From: Weissella hellenica
Lineage (GTDB): Bacteria > Bacillota > Bacilli > Lactobacillales > Lactobacillaceae
Direction: 5' to 3'
Length of the DNA: 64,000 nt
Assembly: GCF_005405545.1 (NCBI RefSeq)
Contig: NZ_BJEG01000001.1
Location: 186,001 to 250,000, forward strand
Each line of letters opens with the position of its first letter. Positions within the stretch are counted from its first letter, which is position 1. Both the position numbers and the translations under genes were made by a program. The notes below the pieces were generated by a model, which saw nothing but the letters and a program-made list of their open reading frames with translations, was not told where the DNA came from and ran no database searches. This document shows, in pieces, positions 1 to 8,698 of the stretch.

Positions 1-1
1 T

Positions 2-871
2 AACGTGCAAATTGTCTTGTTTGTGCTTCTTATTTTAATTGGTCTTATCTTGATTGTTGTAGGTTTTAGTCATGGTAAGCCAAGTAATTTTTGGCCAGCT
101 TTTTATGATCATCAGACGAAAGCCCCTGAAATTTTCCGCTTTATTTTACCAGCAATGACTTTCTTAACGGGTTGGGAGTCGATTGGTGTGATGGCTGAAG
201 AGGTCAAGACGCCAGCTCGTAAAATTGGTCGTATTGTGGTGATTGCCATTATGATTGCATCAGCATACTACTTGTTAGTGTTGTTAGCATCAGCATGGGT
301 TCATCCTTGGCAAAGTACAGCAATGATGGAAATGGGAACAGTTGATGCATTCAAAGCAGAAGGTTTCCCAATACTTGGAACAGCTGCTTTTATTATTGCT
401 TTCTTAGGATTAGGAACTAGTTTTTTGGCATTGTTTTCAGCAGCGCCGCGGTTAATTTACTCATTAGCAGAACAAAAAATTTTACCAAGCTATTTTGCTA
501 AAATTCACCCAAAGTATGGGACGCCAAGTCGTGCAATTATTATGACATTAATCTTAGTGTTAGCATTAGGCTGGCTTGGTAAGGGTGCCCTAACGTATTT
601 CTTGGACATTGGTGGTTTCTTAACCGCATTAGCTTGGGGAGTTAACGCCTTTAATTTGGTTGCTATTCGTAAGAAGCACCCCGAGTTAAAGGGGGGATTC
701 CGTAATAAGCATTTATCATTACCAGTTATTGGTGGTGTGATTGCCATTTTGATTGCGGTGTCAACAATCATTCCCGGTACATCAGTTTCGTTGGTTTGGC
801 CATATGAATATGTTATTTTAGGCATCTGGATTGTGATTGGTTTGGTAAGTTACTTTACAGGTAAGAAATAA
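2..871 (+). CDS. APC-family amino acid permease, C-terminal part (5' end outside window)
   Basis: This is the last 289 codons of a multi-spanning transporter; the frame is open to the window edge, so the start lies upstream. APC permeases usually have about 450 residues and 12 membrane segments, and about seven hydrophobic segments are visible here. The stretch GWESIGVMAEEVKTPARKIG resembles the segment-6 consensus of the family (aromatic/GxE, then E-x-K-x-P-x-R). RLIYSLAEQKILP followed by a TPSRA motif matches the conserved loop after segment 8. It should import or exchange an amino acid at the cytoplasmic membrane with a cation or antiport partner. The substrate cannot be read from the sequence. 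A hairpin terminator follows the stop codon. Confidence 0.85.
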   Translation, partial: NVQIVLFVLLILIGLILIVVGFSHGKPSNFWPAFYDHQTKAPEIFRFILPAMTFLTGWESIGVMAEEVKTPARKIGRIVVIAIMIASAYYLLVLLASAWVHPWQSTAMMEMGTVDAFKAEGFPILGTAAFIIAFLGLGTSFLALFSAAPRLIYSLAEQKILPSYFAKIHPKYGTPSRAIIMTLILVLALGWLGKGALTYFLDIGGFLTALAWGVNAFNLVAIRKKHPELKGGFRNKHLSLPVIGGVIAILIAVSTIIPGTSVSLVWPYEYVILGIWIVIGLVSYFTGKK

Positions 872-882
872 ATTTCGTTTAA

Positions 883-915
883 GAGAACTATGAGCAATAT
901 CATGGTTCTTTTTTT
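883..915 (+). terminator. Intrinsic terminator after the APC permease
   Basis: AGAACTATGA pairs with TCATGGTTCT (one G-U pair) around a short loop and is followed by a run of seven T. It ends the permease transcript before the CiaRH-like operon. Confidence 0.8.
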
Positions 916-956
916 ATGAAATAAAGTATATCTAAGCAATTATTGCGTATAGGTTT

Positions 957-994
957 TATAATGAAACCAAGAAACCTTAAATATTTAAGGTTTC
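957..994 (+). promoter_or_regulatory. -10 box and perfect 24-bp palindrome before the CiaRH-like operon
   Basis: TATAAT lies at 957-962, which puts transcription start near 969. A perfect 24-bp palindrome follows at 971-994; its left half is GAAACCTTAAAT. It contains TTTAAG in both orientations, the half-site of CiaR boxes (TTTAAG-N5-TTTAAG in streptococci), and TTTAAGG recurs near 1017. It may be an operator for autoregulation, or a hairpin at the very 5' end of the transcript. The -35 element is poor, which fits a promoter that needs an activator. Confidence 0.55.
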
Positions 995-1079
995 AGTAAG
1001 CTGATAATAGGCACTTTTTAAGGTTCAACGCTTATAGTCACATTCAAAGAGAGAAATAAGTATAAGAGGGTGGTGCGTT

Positions 1080-1775
1080 ATGGTTGAAAATACAATTAAA
1101 TTATTAGTAGTTGAAGATGATTATGCGTTAAATGATACGGTAAAAGAAACGATTTCAGAATTAGGTGAAGTTGTTCAAGTTCATGATGGTGATGAAGGGT
1201 GGTTTGAAATTGAATCTGGGGTATATGATGCCGTGATTTTAGACGTCATGTTACCAGGACAAGATGGTTTTACGATTTTGAAGAAGGCTAAAGAAGCCTT
1301 GCCAAATTTACCGATTTTGATGTTAACAGCTAAAGGTGAATTGACCGATAAGATGCAAGGGTTTGATCTAGGGGCTGATGAATACGTTACAAAACCATTT
1401 TATAAAGAAGAACTTTTGGCACGTTTAAAGGCATTACTTCGTCATACAGGTGTTTTGGGACAAGATGGTGCTTTGGAAGTTGGTAATATTCAAATTTATG
1501 TCGAACAGCATAAAGTTTTAGTTGGTAATGAAGAAATTAGTTTACAAGGTCGTGAATTTGGACTACTAGTTTATCTGGTACAACATGTTGGCCAAATTGT
1601 TACAAAGGATCAAATTTTTGATCGCTTATGGGGCTTTGATTCAGACACTTCTTTGACAGTAGTCGAAGTTTATATGTCTAATCTACGAAAGAACTTACGC
1701 CAAGCGGAGGCGCAAGTTAATATCAAAACGTTGCGTAATGTTGGTTATACGTTAAGTGCAACAAATGAGGATTAA
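1080..1775 (+). CDS. ciaR: OmpR-family response regulator, CiaR-like
   Basis: The 231-residue protein has a receiver domain (about 6-120) and a winged-helix DNA-binding domain (about 130-228). The acidic pocket is E12-D13-D14, the phosphoacceptor is D55 in the VILDVMLPG stretch, the switch threonine is T83 and the conserved lysine is K105. The C-terminal stretch IFDRLWGFDSDTSLTVVEVY closely resembles streptococcal CiaR, which responds to cell-wall stress and controls competence and envelope genes. The stop codon overlaps the start of the kinase gene (TAATG), so the two are translationally coupled. The upstream palindrome suggests autoregulation. Assignment to CiaR rests on remembered sequence similarity; another OmpR-type regulator is possible. 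Confidence 0.8.
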   Translation: MVENTIKLLVVEDDYALNDTVKETISELGEVVQVHDGDEGWFEIESGVYDAVILDVMLPGQDGFTILKKAKEALPNLPILMLTAKGELTDKMQGFDLGADEYVTKPFYKEELLARLKALLRHTGVLGQDGALEVGNIQIYVEQHKVLVGNEEISLQGREFGLLVYLVQHVGQIVTKDQIFDRLWGFDSDTSLTVVEVYMSNLRKNLRQAEAQVNIKTLRNVGYTLSATNED

Positions 1776-2998
1776 TGGCTGATACCAAAGTGGTCAAAGA
1801 ACCACATTATCAGTGGCGTAGATTTAAAAAGTGGTTGCAAAGAATCCGCGCTTCGCTACCACAACAAGTAAAGATGACCATTTTAATGGTGATGGGTTTT
1901 ACATTTGTCTTCGTATTGATTGGCACATTTACCATTAATCAATTTCGGACAGTTATGTATGGTAATGCGCAGCATCGCGTAAGCCGAGTTTTTGATGTGC
2001 AAACTAATCGTTTTGATCGGCCTATCGTTCAAACTGAAACGGCACAAGTCACTGATTTTGTTGATTCTTTTAAGGTATTGAATTTACCAAAAGAAAACAA
2101 AGTTTATTTACGAGATTACCGTGGTAGTTGGTACTTCTTTAATCGGCGTGGTGATGAATTGGCTTATGTGGATGTTACAGCAGAGCACGAATTAGTTGAG
2201 TCATATCAAACACGATTATTTTGGATTTATGTCTTATCCGAACTTGCGTTATTATTAATGGGCATGGCATTAACTCGTGCTAATATGCGGCCTATTATGC
2301 GATCTTGGAATCAACAACGCACATTCGTTGCCGATGCAGCGCATGAATTTAAGACGCCGATGACGGTAATTCAAAATAATTTGGAACGAATGCTTGAACA
2401 TCCAAATGACACTGTAATCGATCAAGTTGAAAGTGTTGCCAATGCGCTAACTGAAGTTAGACATTTAAATAATTTAACGGGTGACTTACTTACCTTGTCG
2501 CAAGCTGACGCTGATATTCCATTGTTTGCGTTTGAAGAGATCGATTTGGCATCGACAATTCATGAAGTGGGTGATATTTATGCTTATAATGCTGCTGAAA
2601 AGAAACAAACTTTAGAAGTGATTGCACCAGAAACCATGCCAATTGTGGGAGATTCTCAACGCTTGCGTCAATTACTCGTGATTCTAACTGATAATGCACA
2701 AAAGTATGCTGGTGAGGGTGCTAGTGTGAAAATCGAAGGTAAGATGGTTGGCAATAATGTCAAAATTATGGTTTCTGATACGGGACCAGGTGTATCTGAT
2801 GAAGATAAGAAACATTTATTTGACAGGTTTTATCGAATTGATAAAGCACGGTCACGTTCAACGGGCGGACATGGCCTTGGACTATCTATTGCGAAGTGGG
2901 TCGTACAGGGGCATCGCGGTACCATTGATATTCTTGACAATCAACCGCAAGGAACAGTCTTTAAAATTTTGATTCCTAAAGGGCAAAAAAACGCCTAA
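1775..2998 (+). CDS. ciaH: Sensor histidine kinase, CiaH-like
   Basis: The 407-residue membrane kinase is the partner of the preceding regulator and overlaps it by one base. It has two membrane segments (about 33-53 and 148-166) around an extracytoplasmic sensor of roughly 95 residues. The phosphoacceptor is H190 in ADAAHEFKTP. An N-box (DNAQKYA), DTGPG, FDRFYR and GGHGLGLSIAK form the ATP-binding domain. The short sensor domain gives no ligand clue. A strong bidirectional hairpin follows immediately, so the operon consists of two genes. Confidence 0.85.
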   Translation: MADTKVVKEPHYQWRRFKKWLQRIRASLPQQVKMTILMVMGFTFVFVLIGTFTINQFRTVMYGNAQHRVSRVFDVQTNRFDRPIVQTETAQVTDFVDSFKVLNLPKENKVYLRDYRGSWYFFNRRGDELAYVDVTAEHELVESYQTRLFWIYVLSELALLLMGMALTRANMRPIMRSWNQQRTFVADAAHEFKTPMTVIQNNLERMLEHPNDTVIDQVESVANALTEVRHLNNLTGDLLTLSQADADIPLFAFEEIDLASTIHEVGDIYAYNAAEKKQTLEVIAPETMPIVGDSQRLRQLLVILTDNAQKYAGEGASVKIEGKMVGNNVKIMVSDTGPGVSDEDKKHLFDRFYRIDKARSRSTGGHGLGLSIAKWVVQGHRGTIDILDNQPQGTVFKILIPKGQKNA

Positions 2999-2999
2999 T

Positions 3000-3069
3000 A
3001 AAAAAGCTTAACAAACCGAGAATTAGTCTGCATGGCAGTTACTAAAACTAAGGGATGTTAAGCTTTTTT
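3000..3069. terminator. Bidirectional terminator between the kinase gene and rpiA
   Basis: A perfect 14-bp stem (AAAAAAGCTTAACA with TGTTAAGCTTTTTT) encloses a 42-nt loop. The A and T tracts at its ends make it work on either strand, serving the two convergent genes. The loop is longer than usual. Confidence 0.75.
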
Positions 3070-3071
3070 AT

Positions 3072-3773
3072 TTAGACTAATGGTAAGGGATGAGCATCAA
3101 ATATATCAATGCTCTCATCTTCACGACCAACAATCACTTGGTCAACAACGTTTAAGAATAAGCCATGTTCAACAACACCGACCATACTTGTTAGTTCACG
3201 TCCTAAGGTAAATGGGTCAGGCATTTTATTAAGATGTAAATCAATTAGATAATTGGCAGAGTCAGTACGGACAGGATTGCCATTTTGATCTAAACGCCAA
3301 GTGGGCTTGTAACCTTTTACTTCAAGACGTTTAAATAGTTGGTCAGCACCGTATGGAATAATTTCTACGGGCAAATAGTGGGTTAAATGATCTGATAATT
3401 TAGAACCATCAACGACCCAAACGTTACGCTTTGAATTGACCGCAACAATTTTTTCCCAAAGGAGCGCAGCACCACCACCTTTAATAGCAGCAAAATTTTC
3501 GTCAATTTGATCAGCACCGTCGATGGTTATATCGATATGATCAACATCGTCAACGTTATGCATTGGAATACCAAGTTTTGCTGCGGTGCGTCGTGTTTTA
3601 TCAGAAGTTGGGACGCCCTTAATTTTAAGACCATCTTCGGCAACACGCTTTCCAAGTACCTCAATAACATAGGCAATCGTTGAACCAGAACCGATGCCGA
3701 CTACCATACCATCTTCAACAAGTTCGGCCGCACGATACCCCGCTAATTTCTTCAGTGAAGTTTGATCTGTCAT
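3072..3773 (-). CDS. rpiA: Ribose-5-phosphate isomerase A
   Basis: RpiA interconverts ribose-5-phosphate and ribulose-5-phosphate in the cytosol, linking nucleotide sugars to the phosphoketolase pathway. The protein has 233 residues, normal for the family. Signature stretches are GIGSGSTIAYVI (phosphate-binding loop), TIDGADQID (catalytic acid) and KGGGAALLWEKI (catalytic lysine). I start it at MTDQTSLKK, 22 codons inside the longest reading frame, because AAAGAGG lies about 9 nt upstream. It is a single gene facing the CiaRH-like operon across a shared terminator. Confidence 0.95.
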   Translation of the reverse strand: MTDQTSLKKLAGYRAAELVEDGMVVGIGSGSTIAYVIEVLGKRVAEDGLKIKGVPTSDKTRRTAAKLGIPMHNVDDVDHIDITIDGADQIDENFAAIKGGGAALLWEKIVAVNSKRNVWVVDGSKLSDHLTHYLPVEIIPYGADQLFKRLEVKGYKPTWRLDQNGNPVRTDSANYLIDLHLNKMPDPFTLGRELTSMVGVVEHGLFLNVVDQVIVGREDESIDIFDAHPLPLV

Positions 3774-3898
3774 AAGGAAAATCCTCTTTCTATGTATATT
3801 ATTAATTATATTATCGCGCATTAAGTTAGATTTAGGCAAATCAAAAATTATAAAATGTTACACTAAGTAAATAACTTTTAAAAAGGTGGCAAATTTTC

Positions 3899-4999
3899 AT
3901 GATTGAAATGTGGGATGATGATAAAATAAACGCTTTTCAAGCAACATTATTAACTTGGTATGATCAAGAAGGTAGGTCAACACTGCCATGGCGTCAGGAT
4001 AGAGACCCTTATCATATTTGGGTATCTGAAATTATGTTACAACAAACACAAGTCCAAACAGTGATTCCCTATTTTGAACGATTTATGGCAACTTTCCCAA
4101 CAATTAACGATTTGGCAATGGCACCAGAACAGGTATTGTTAAAAACATGGGAAGGGTTGGGCTATTATTCAAGAGTGCGTAATATGCAAAAAGCAGCACG
4201 ACAGGTTATTGATGATTATGCCGGTGTTTGGCCAGATAATATGCAAGAATTGCAAAAATTAGTCGGTATTGGTCCTTATACGGCTGCAGCAATTGCTAGT
4301 ATTGCATTTGATGAACCAGTCCCAGCAATTGACGGTAATGCCTTTCGGGTCTTGGCACGTTTATTTGAAATTGATGCTGATATTGCACAACCTAAAACAC
4401 GTAAAATTTTCTTTGAATTAGGGCAACAAATTATTGATCAAAAACGACCGGGAGATTTCAATCAAGCCATTATGGATTTAGGTTCATCTTATATGACTGC
4501 TAAAAGCTATGATAGTGAGCACTCGCCTGTTAAAGCATATAACGCTGCATACTTAGATGGTACAGAGGAATTTTATCCGGTTAAGTCTAAGGCACCAAAA
4601 CCTAAGCCGGTGACCTATTTTGCAATTGCTATTAAATCACCAGCGGGTTATTTGTGGGAACAACGGCCAACAAAAGGGTTGTTAGGTGATTTTTGGATGA
4701 TGCCACTATATGCATTGACGGATTTTATTTTAGATAATGATGCGAATTGGACTGAAGAAGAAATGATTCAAGCCACCCAAAATCGTTTAGCAGCAGATTA
4801 TGGCATTGTTGCTGACTTAAAAAAGATTTCTGGTCGGCCAGTAACCCATGTGTATACGCATTTAAAATGGACCGTAACAATCTTAACAGCGACAGTTCCG
4901 CAACAAAATTTACTGCGTGGTCAATGGCAAACGGTGGCTGATATTCAAAATGATCCGCAACCGAAAATACAAGATAAAATTTGGCAACGTTTAAAATAA
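3899..4999 (+). CDS. mutY: A/G-specific adenine DNA glycosylase lacking the iron-sulfur cluster
   Basis: MutY removes adenine mispaired with 8-oxoguanine. The catalytic domain is intact: E44 in SEIMLQQTQVQT, the helix-hairpin-helix around VGIGPYTAAA, and D145 in VPAIDGNA. A C-terminal NUDIX-like 8-oxoG recognition domain (about 235-360) is present. The four cysteines that normally bind [4Fe-4S] (C-x6-C-x2-C-x5-C) are replaced by M199, S206, S209 and N215 with exact spacing kept, so this is a clusterless MutY. A good ribosome site (AAAAAGGTGG) precedes the ATG. The reading frame is otherwise normal for the family at 366 residues. Confidence 0.93.
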   Translation: MIEMWDDDKINAFQATLLTWYDQEGRSTLPWRQDRDPYHIWVSEIMLQQTQVQTVIPYFERFMATFPTINDLAMAPEQVLLKTWEGLGYYSRVRNMQKAARQVIDDYAGVWPDNMQELQKLVGIGPYTAAAIASIAFDEPVPAIDGNAFRVLARLFEIDADIAQPKTRKIFFELGQQIIDQKRPGDFNQAIMDLGSSYMTAKSYDSEHSPVKAYNAAYLDGTEEFYPVKSKAPKPKPVTYFAIAIKSPAGYLWEQRPTKGLLGDFWMMPLYALTDFILDNDANWTEEEMIQATQNRLAADYGIVADLKKISGRPVTHVYTHLKWTVTILTATVPQQNLLRGQWQTVADIQNDPQPKIQDKIWQRLK

Positions 5000-5065
5000 A
5001 ATAGCGGCCATTATAAGTAGGCATGTGATACTATCTAAGTATTAAAAAGGGGATAAGGTATAGAA

Positions 5066-5965
5066 ATGACGCAAAAGATATTGTTGGATATGGACCCTGG
5101 TATTGATGATGCGGCTGCATTATCAATTGCGTTAACTGATGATGCATTTCAAGTAATGTTACTCACGACAGTAGCAGGTAATGTTTCGGTTGATAAAACA
5201 ACCAAAAATGCTTTGCATTTGATTGAATTTTTCAATCAAGAAAACGTGGTACCAGTGGCAGCCGGAGCATCCACGCCATTAATTAAAAAATATGTTGACG
5301 CTTCTGATATTCATGGGGAATCGGGGATGGCTGGTTGGGAATTTCCAACAGTTAAAACAGCTGTTTTACCAGAACATGCAGTTGTCGCAATGCGTCAGGT
5401 CTTGATGAATAGTCAAAAAAAGATGATAGTAGTTGCGACCGGGGCATTTACTAATATTGCATTGCTAATTCGTATGTATCCAGAGGTGTTACCTAAAATA
5501 GCGCAAGTTGTTGTGATGGGTGGTTCTTTAGGTGTAGGCAATATAACCAGTGTTGCAGAATTCAACGTGTATACAGACCCGCACGCAGCGCAAATCTTGT
5601 TTACATCTGGGTTACCAATTAAGATGATTGGGTTAAATGTCACGTTGCAGGCTTTATTGAGCAAAGCAAATATCGATAAGTTAGGTGACATCAATCAAAC
5701 TGGTAAAATGTTGCAAGCTTTATTTGCTCATTATGCTGATGACCAAGATGGCGCAAAACCAATGCATGATGTGAATACATTGTACTATTTGGCACAACCA
5801 GAATCTTTTGTTTTTGAAGACTACAATGTTGCTGTCGTCACACAAGGACCGGCTACTGGGGCAACTGTAGCAACAAAAACCAATTACACAAATGTTAGCG
5901 TTGCCACATCAGTCAATGTTGCTGCATTTAATAAGTGGTTTATGGAAAAAATTACGGCAATTTAG
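5066..5965 (+). CDS. Inosine-uridine preferring nucleoside hydrolase
   Basis: This enzyme hydrolyses ribonucleosides to ribose plus base for salvage. The calcium-binding signature DMDPGIDDA is at the N-terminus (D8, D10, D14, D15). A second conserved stretch, AEFNVYTDPHAA, supplies substrate-binding residues, and the C-terminal MHDVNTLYYL stretch carries the last conserved Asp. At 299 residues it is slightly shorter than typical family members of about 310. Base preference (purine, pyrimidine or mixed) cannot be told. It sits alone directly upstream of parS and rsmG, and ribose released here could feed RpiA. Confidence 0.9.
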   Translation: MTQKILLDMDPGIDDAAALSIALTDDAFQVMLLTTVAGNVSVDKTTKNALHLIEFFNQENVVPVAAGASTPLIKKYVDASDIHGESGMAGWEFPTVKTAVLPEHAVVAMRQVLMNSQKKMIVVATGAFTNIALLIRMYPEVLPKIAQVVVMGGSLGVGNITSVAEFNVYTDPHAAQILFTSGLPIKMIGLNVTLQALLSKANIDKLGDINQTGKMLQALFAHYADDQDGAKPMHDVNTLYYLAQPESFVFEDYNVAVVTQGPATGATVATKTNYTNVSVATSVNVAAFNKWFMEKITAI

Positions 5966-5969
5966 TTGT

Positions 5970-5985
5970 TGTTTCACGTGGAACA
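5970..5985. promoter_or_regulatory. parS chromosome-partition site
   Basis: TGTTTCACGTGGAACA is the exact reverse complement of a canonical parS sequence (TGTTCCACGTGAAACA). It lies 5 bp after the nucleoside hydrolase stop codon and about 850 bp before parA. ParB should load here and spread. CACGTG cores elsewhere in the window lack the flanking TGTT/AACA bases. Confidence 0.95.
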
Positions 5986-6083
5986 TTAATGTGACACATG
6001 ACAGATACAACTCGGCCAGACTATTGAATAGATAGGCATTTTGCGGTATTCTTTTAGTATTGGAATCAGTTTGGAGAATGATA

Positions 6084-6803
6084 ATGAATCCCGAAGAATT
6101 TGCGGCGGCATTACGCGATAAAAACATTGTTTTAGATGATAAACAACTAGCACAATACCAAACGTATTATGATCGATTGGTAGCAGTTAATGAACATATG
6201 AATTTAACAGCCATTACGGATCGAGATGAAGTGTATTTAAAGCACTTTTATGATTCGTTAACTTTGGCGTGGGCGTATCCTAAATTACAAAGTGATCAAC
6301 TTAGCATGGTTGATGTTGGCGCTGGTGCTGGTTTCCCATCGCTACCATTAAAAATAGCGTTTCCGCAATTAAAAATCACTATTATTGACGCTTTAAATAA
6401 GCGCATTAAATTTTTACAAGAATTAGTCGATGAATTAGGACTTGAAGATGTCACTGTTATTCACGCACGGGCAGAAGAGTTTGGTCAAAAGAAGGCCCCT
6501 AATCGTGAACAATATGATGTAACGACAGCACGTGCACTAGCACGCTTGAATGTATTGGGTGAATTAACTTTGCCATTGGTAAAAGTAGGTGGTGTGCTAC
6601 TAGCAATGAAAGGTAGTGCAGCTAACGAAGAACTTGAAGAAGCACAAGGTGCTATTAAAAAGTTGGGTGGCAAAATTGGCGAATCCATTTCAGTTAACTT
6701 GCCCAATGGTGATCCCAGAACAATTATTGTGATTGAAAAAGTTGGACCAACACCAAATCGTTATCCACGAAAGCCAGGGGATCCAGCACGTAAACCATTG
6801 TAG
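6084..6803 (+). CDS. rsmG: 16S rRNA (guanine-527-N7) methyltransferase
   Basis: RsmG (formerly GidB) methylates G527 of 16S rRNA with S-adenosylmethionine. The protein has 239 residues, the usual length. The SAM-binding glycine loop is VDVGAGAGFPSLPL, and the upstream MNLTAI and HFYDSLT stretches are typical of the family. I chose the ATG at 6084 because GGAG lies 7 nt upstream; an ATG two codons earlier is possible. It leads the rsmG-parA-parB-DUF951 cluster, an arrangement commonly seen near the origin in Firmicutes. Only 13 bp separate it from parA. Confidence 0.94.
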   Translation: MNPEEFAAALRDKNIVLDDKQLAQYQTYYDRLVAVNEHMNLTAITDRDEVYLKHFYDSLTLAWAYPKLQSDQLSMVDVGAGAGFPSLPLKIAFPQLKITIIDALNKRIKFLQELVDELGLEDVTVIHARAEEFGQKKAPNREQYDVTTARALARLNVLGELTLPLVKVGGVLLAMKGSAANEELEEAQGAIKKLGGKIGESISVNLPNGDPRTIIVIEKVGPTPNRYPRKPGDPARKPL

Positions 6804-6816
6804 AAAGGAGAACATA

Positions 6817-7587
6817 ATGGGACACATTATTGCATTAGCAAACCAAAAAGGTGGTGTTGGTAAAACAACGACTACGGTTAATTTAGCTGCTGCATTAGCT
6901 AATTTTGGTAAAAAAGTATTAATTATTGATACTGATGCCCAGGGAAATGCAACTTCAGGAACCGGTGTACATAAATCTAATATTGAACAAGACATCTATG
7001 ATGTATTAATTAATGACGTACCATTGATGGAAGTTGTTCTACCAACCTCACACGAGGGTGTTGATATTGTACCAGCGACAATTCGTTTGGCAGGTGCTGA
7101 ATTAGAATTGGCGCCAGTTATGGCACGTGAGTTGCGATTAAAAAATGCGCTTGGTGATGTTCGCGAAAAATATGACTATGTATTGATTGATAATCCTCCT
7201 TCATTAGGGCTTGTCACGATTAATACTTTTTCAGCTGCAGACTCAATTTTAATTCCGGTACAGGCAGAATATTATGCACTAGAAGGTCTTGGACAACTAA
7301 TGAATAATATGAAACTAGTTAAGCGACACTTTAATCCTGATTTAAAAATTGAAGGTGTTTTGATGACAATGGTTGATCCACGTACTAACCTATCTGCTGA
7401 TGTTGTAGAAAATGTCCGCGAGTACTTTAATAGCGAAGTATATGATACGGTAATCCCACGTAACGTACGTTTATCAGAGGCACCTTCACGTGGGCTGGCC
7501 ATCATTGATTACGATCCTAGATCAAAGGGTGCTGAAGTTTATACAAATCTAGCAGAGGAGGTCCTTAAATCTCATGGTGAAATCTAA
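6817..7587 (+). CDS. parA: ParA/Soj chromosome-partitioning ATPase
   Basis: ParA is a Walker-type ATPase that binds DNA non-specifically and works with ParB-parS in origin segregation and replication control. The deviant Walker A is KGGVGKTT (K11 and K16), followed by the Walker A' stretch VLIIDTDAQGN and YVLIDNPPSLG. At 256 residues it is a short chromosomal Soj without an N-terminal HTH. The start at MGHIIALANQ is set by AGAAAGGAG about 7 nt upstream; a longer frame would run into rsmG. It overlaps parB by 14 nt. Confidence 0.95.
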   Translation: MGHIIALANQKGGVGKTTTTVNLAAALANFGKKVLIIDTDAQGNATSGTGVHKSNIEQDIYDVLINDVPLMEVVLPTSHEGVDIVPATIRLAGAELELAPVMARELRLKNALGDVREKYDYVLIDNPPSLGLVTINTFSAADSILIPVQAEYYALEGLGQLMNNMKLVKRHFNPDLKIEGVLMTMVDPRTNLSADVVENVREYFNSEVYDTVIPRNVRLSEAPSRGLAIIDYDPRSKGAEVYTNLAEEVLKSHGEI

Positions 7588-8479
7588 AAAAACAGGTTTA
7601 GGGGGTCTTGGTGCAAAAGGTGGTGGCTTAGGCGCATTGTTTGCTGACCAAGGGTTAGATCATACAGTCAATGGTAGTGATGAAGTTCGGGATATTACAA
7701 TTGATAAGATTGTGGCAAATCCTTTTCAACCACGCCGCGTTTTTGATCAAAATAAATTACAAGAATTAGCAGATTCAATTAAACAAAATGGTGTGTTACA
7801 ACCAATTATTGTGCGCCATAATCCTAAAAATAATAGTCAATATGAATTGCTAGCTGGTGAACGACGTTGGCGGGCCTCACAATTAGCTGATATGACTACT
7901 ATATCAGCAATTGTCCGCAAGCTGGACGATGATCAAATGTTGCAAGCGGCTATTTTGGAAAACTTGCAGCGCGAAGATTTAACACCGTTAGAAGAAGCAC
8001 AGGCTTATCGTGACATGATGGATGGTCTTAATTTGACACAAGCGCAAGTTGCTAAGCGATTAGGGAAAGCACGTTCAGCAGTAGCTAATTTTTTGCGATT
8101 GTTGAATTTACCAGACGAAGTGAAAAGTTTATTAAATGCAGGCCAGTTATCAATGGGACAAGCACGAACATTGCTAGGACTACATAATAAACGCCGTATT
8201 ACACCAGTTGCTAAGCGTGCCATTACCGAAGGGATGACGGTTCGACAATTAGAACAGTTAGTAAATAAATTGAACGAACAAGCCACCCCAACTAAAAATC
8301 AAGCAAGTCTTTCACCTTACATCAAAGCATCAACAACAGCGCTAGAAGATAAATTTGGTACGAAAGTCCATATGACACGCAATCGTAAAGGTGCAGGTAA
8401 GATTGAAATTACATATTTGTCAGATGAAGATTTAAATCGGATTTTTGATATGTTGAATATTGATCTTGATGAGCAATAA
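7574..8479 (+). CDS. parB: ParB/Spo0J chromosome-partitioning protein
   Basis: ParB is the parS-binding CTPase clamp. The 301-residue protein begins with a glycine-rich ParA-interacting tail (GLGGLGAKGGGLGALF), followed by the ParB/Srx CTPase domain with the GERRWRAS motif (near residue 96). A helix-turn-helix with TQAQVAKRLGKARSAVANF and a C-terminal dimerisation domain complete it. The ribosome site AGAGGAGGTCC lies inside the end of parA, so the pair is translationally coupled. Its expected target, a perfect parS, is 1.6 kb upstream. Confidence 0.95.
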   Translation: MVKSKKTGLGGLGAKGGGLGALFADQGLDHTVNGSDEVRDITIDKIVANPFQPRRVFDQNKLQELADSIKQNGVLQPIIVRHNPKNNSQYELLAGERRWRASQLADMTTISAIVRKLDDDQMLQAAILENLQREDLTPLEEAQAYRDMMDGLNLTQAQVAKRLGKARSAVANFLRLLNLPDEVKSLLNAGQLSMGQARTLLGLHNKRRITPVAKRAITEGMTVRQLEQLVNKLNEQATPTKNQASLSPYIKASTTALEDKFGTKVHMTRNRKGAGKIEITYLSDEDLNRIFDMLNIDLDEQ

Positions 8480-8489
8480 GGAGGCAACA

Positions 8490-8675
8490 ATGTATAAATT
8501 ATATGATGTTGTTGAAATGAAAAAACCACATGCTTGTGGGATTAATGAGTGGCAAATTATGCGTGTTGGTGCGGATATGAAAATTGTTTGCCAAGGTTGT
8601 CAACGCCAAGTTGTTATGACCCGTCATGAATTTGATAAAAGATTTAAACGTGTATTGAAAAGTGCACAAGAATAA
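8490..8675 (+). CDS. DUF951 family small protein
   Basis: This 61-residue basic protein of the DUF951 family is typically encoded after parB and before ychF in Firmicutes. It shows the family pattern KPHACG...W..MRVGADMKIVCQGCQ with three cysteines (two as CxxC), which suggests a metal-binding or nucleic-acid-binding fold. The ATG is preceded by AAGGAGG at 7 nt, overlapping the parB stop region, so it is probably cotranscribed. The function is unknown; the location suggests a link to chromosome maintenance, but that is inference. Confidence 0.88.
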   Translation: MYKLYDVVEMKKPHACGINEWQIMRVGADMKIVCQGCQRQVVMTRHEFDKRFKRVLKSAQE

Positions 8676-8698
8676 AAAGAGAGATAGGTAAATATATA

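Noticed and set aside
505..825. Reverse-strand open frame inside the APC permease gene
   Set aside because: It mirrors the permease codons, has no ribosome site, and its sequence is unlike a real protein family. The forward frame has clear family motifs.
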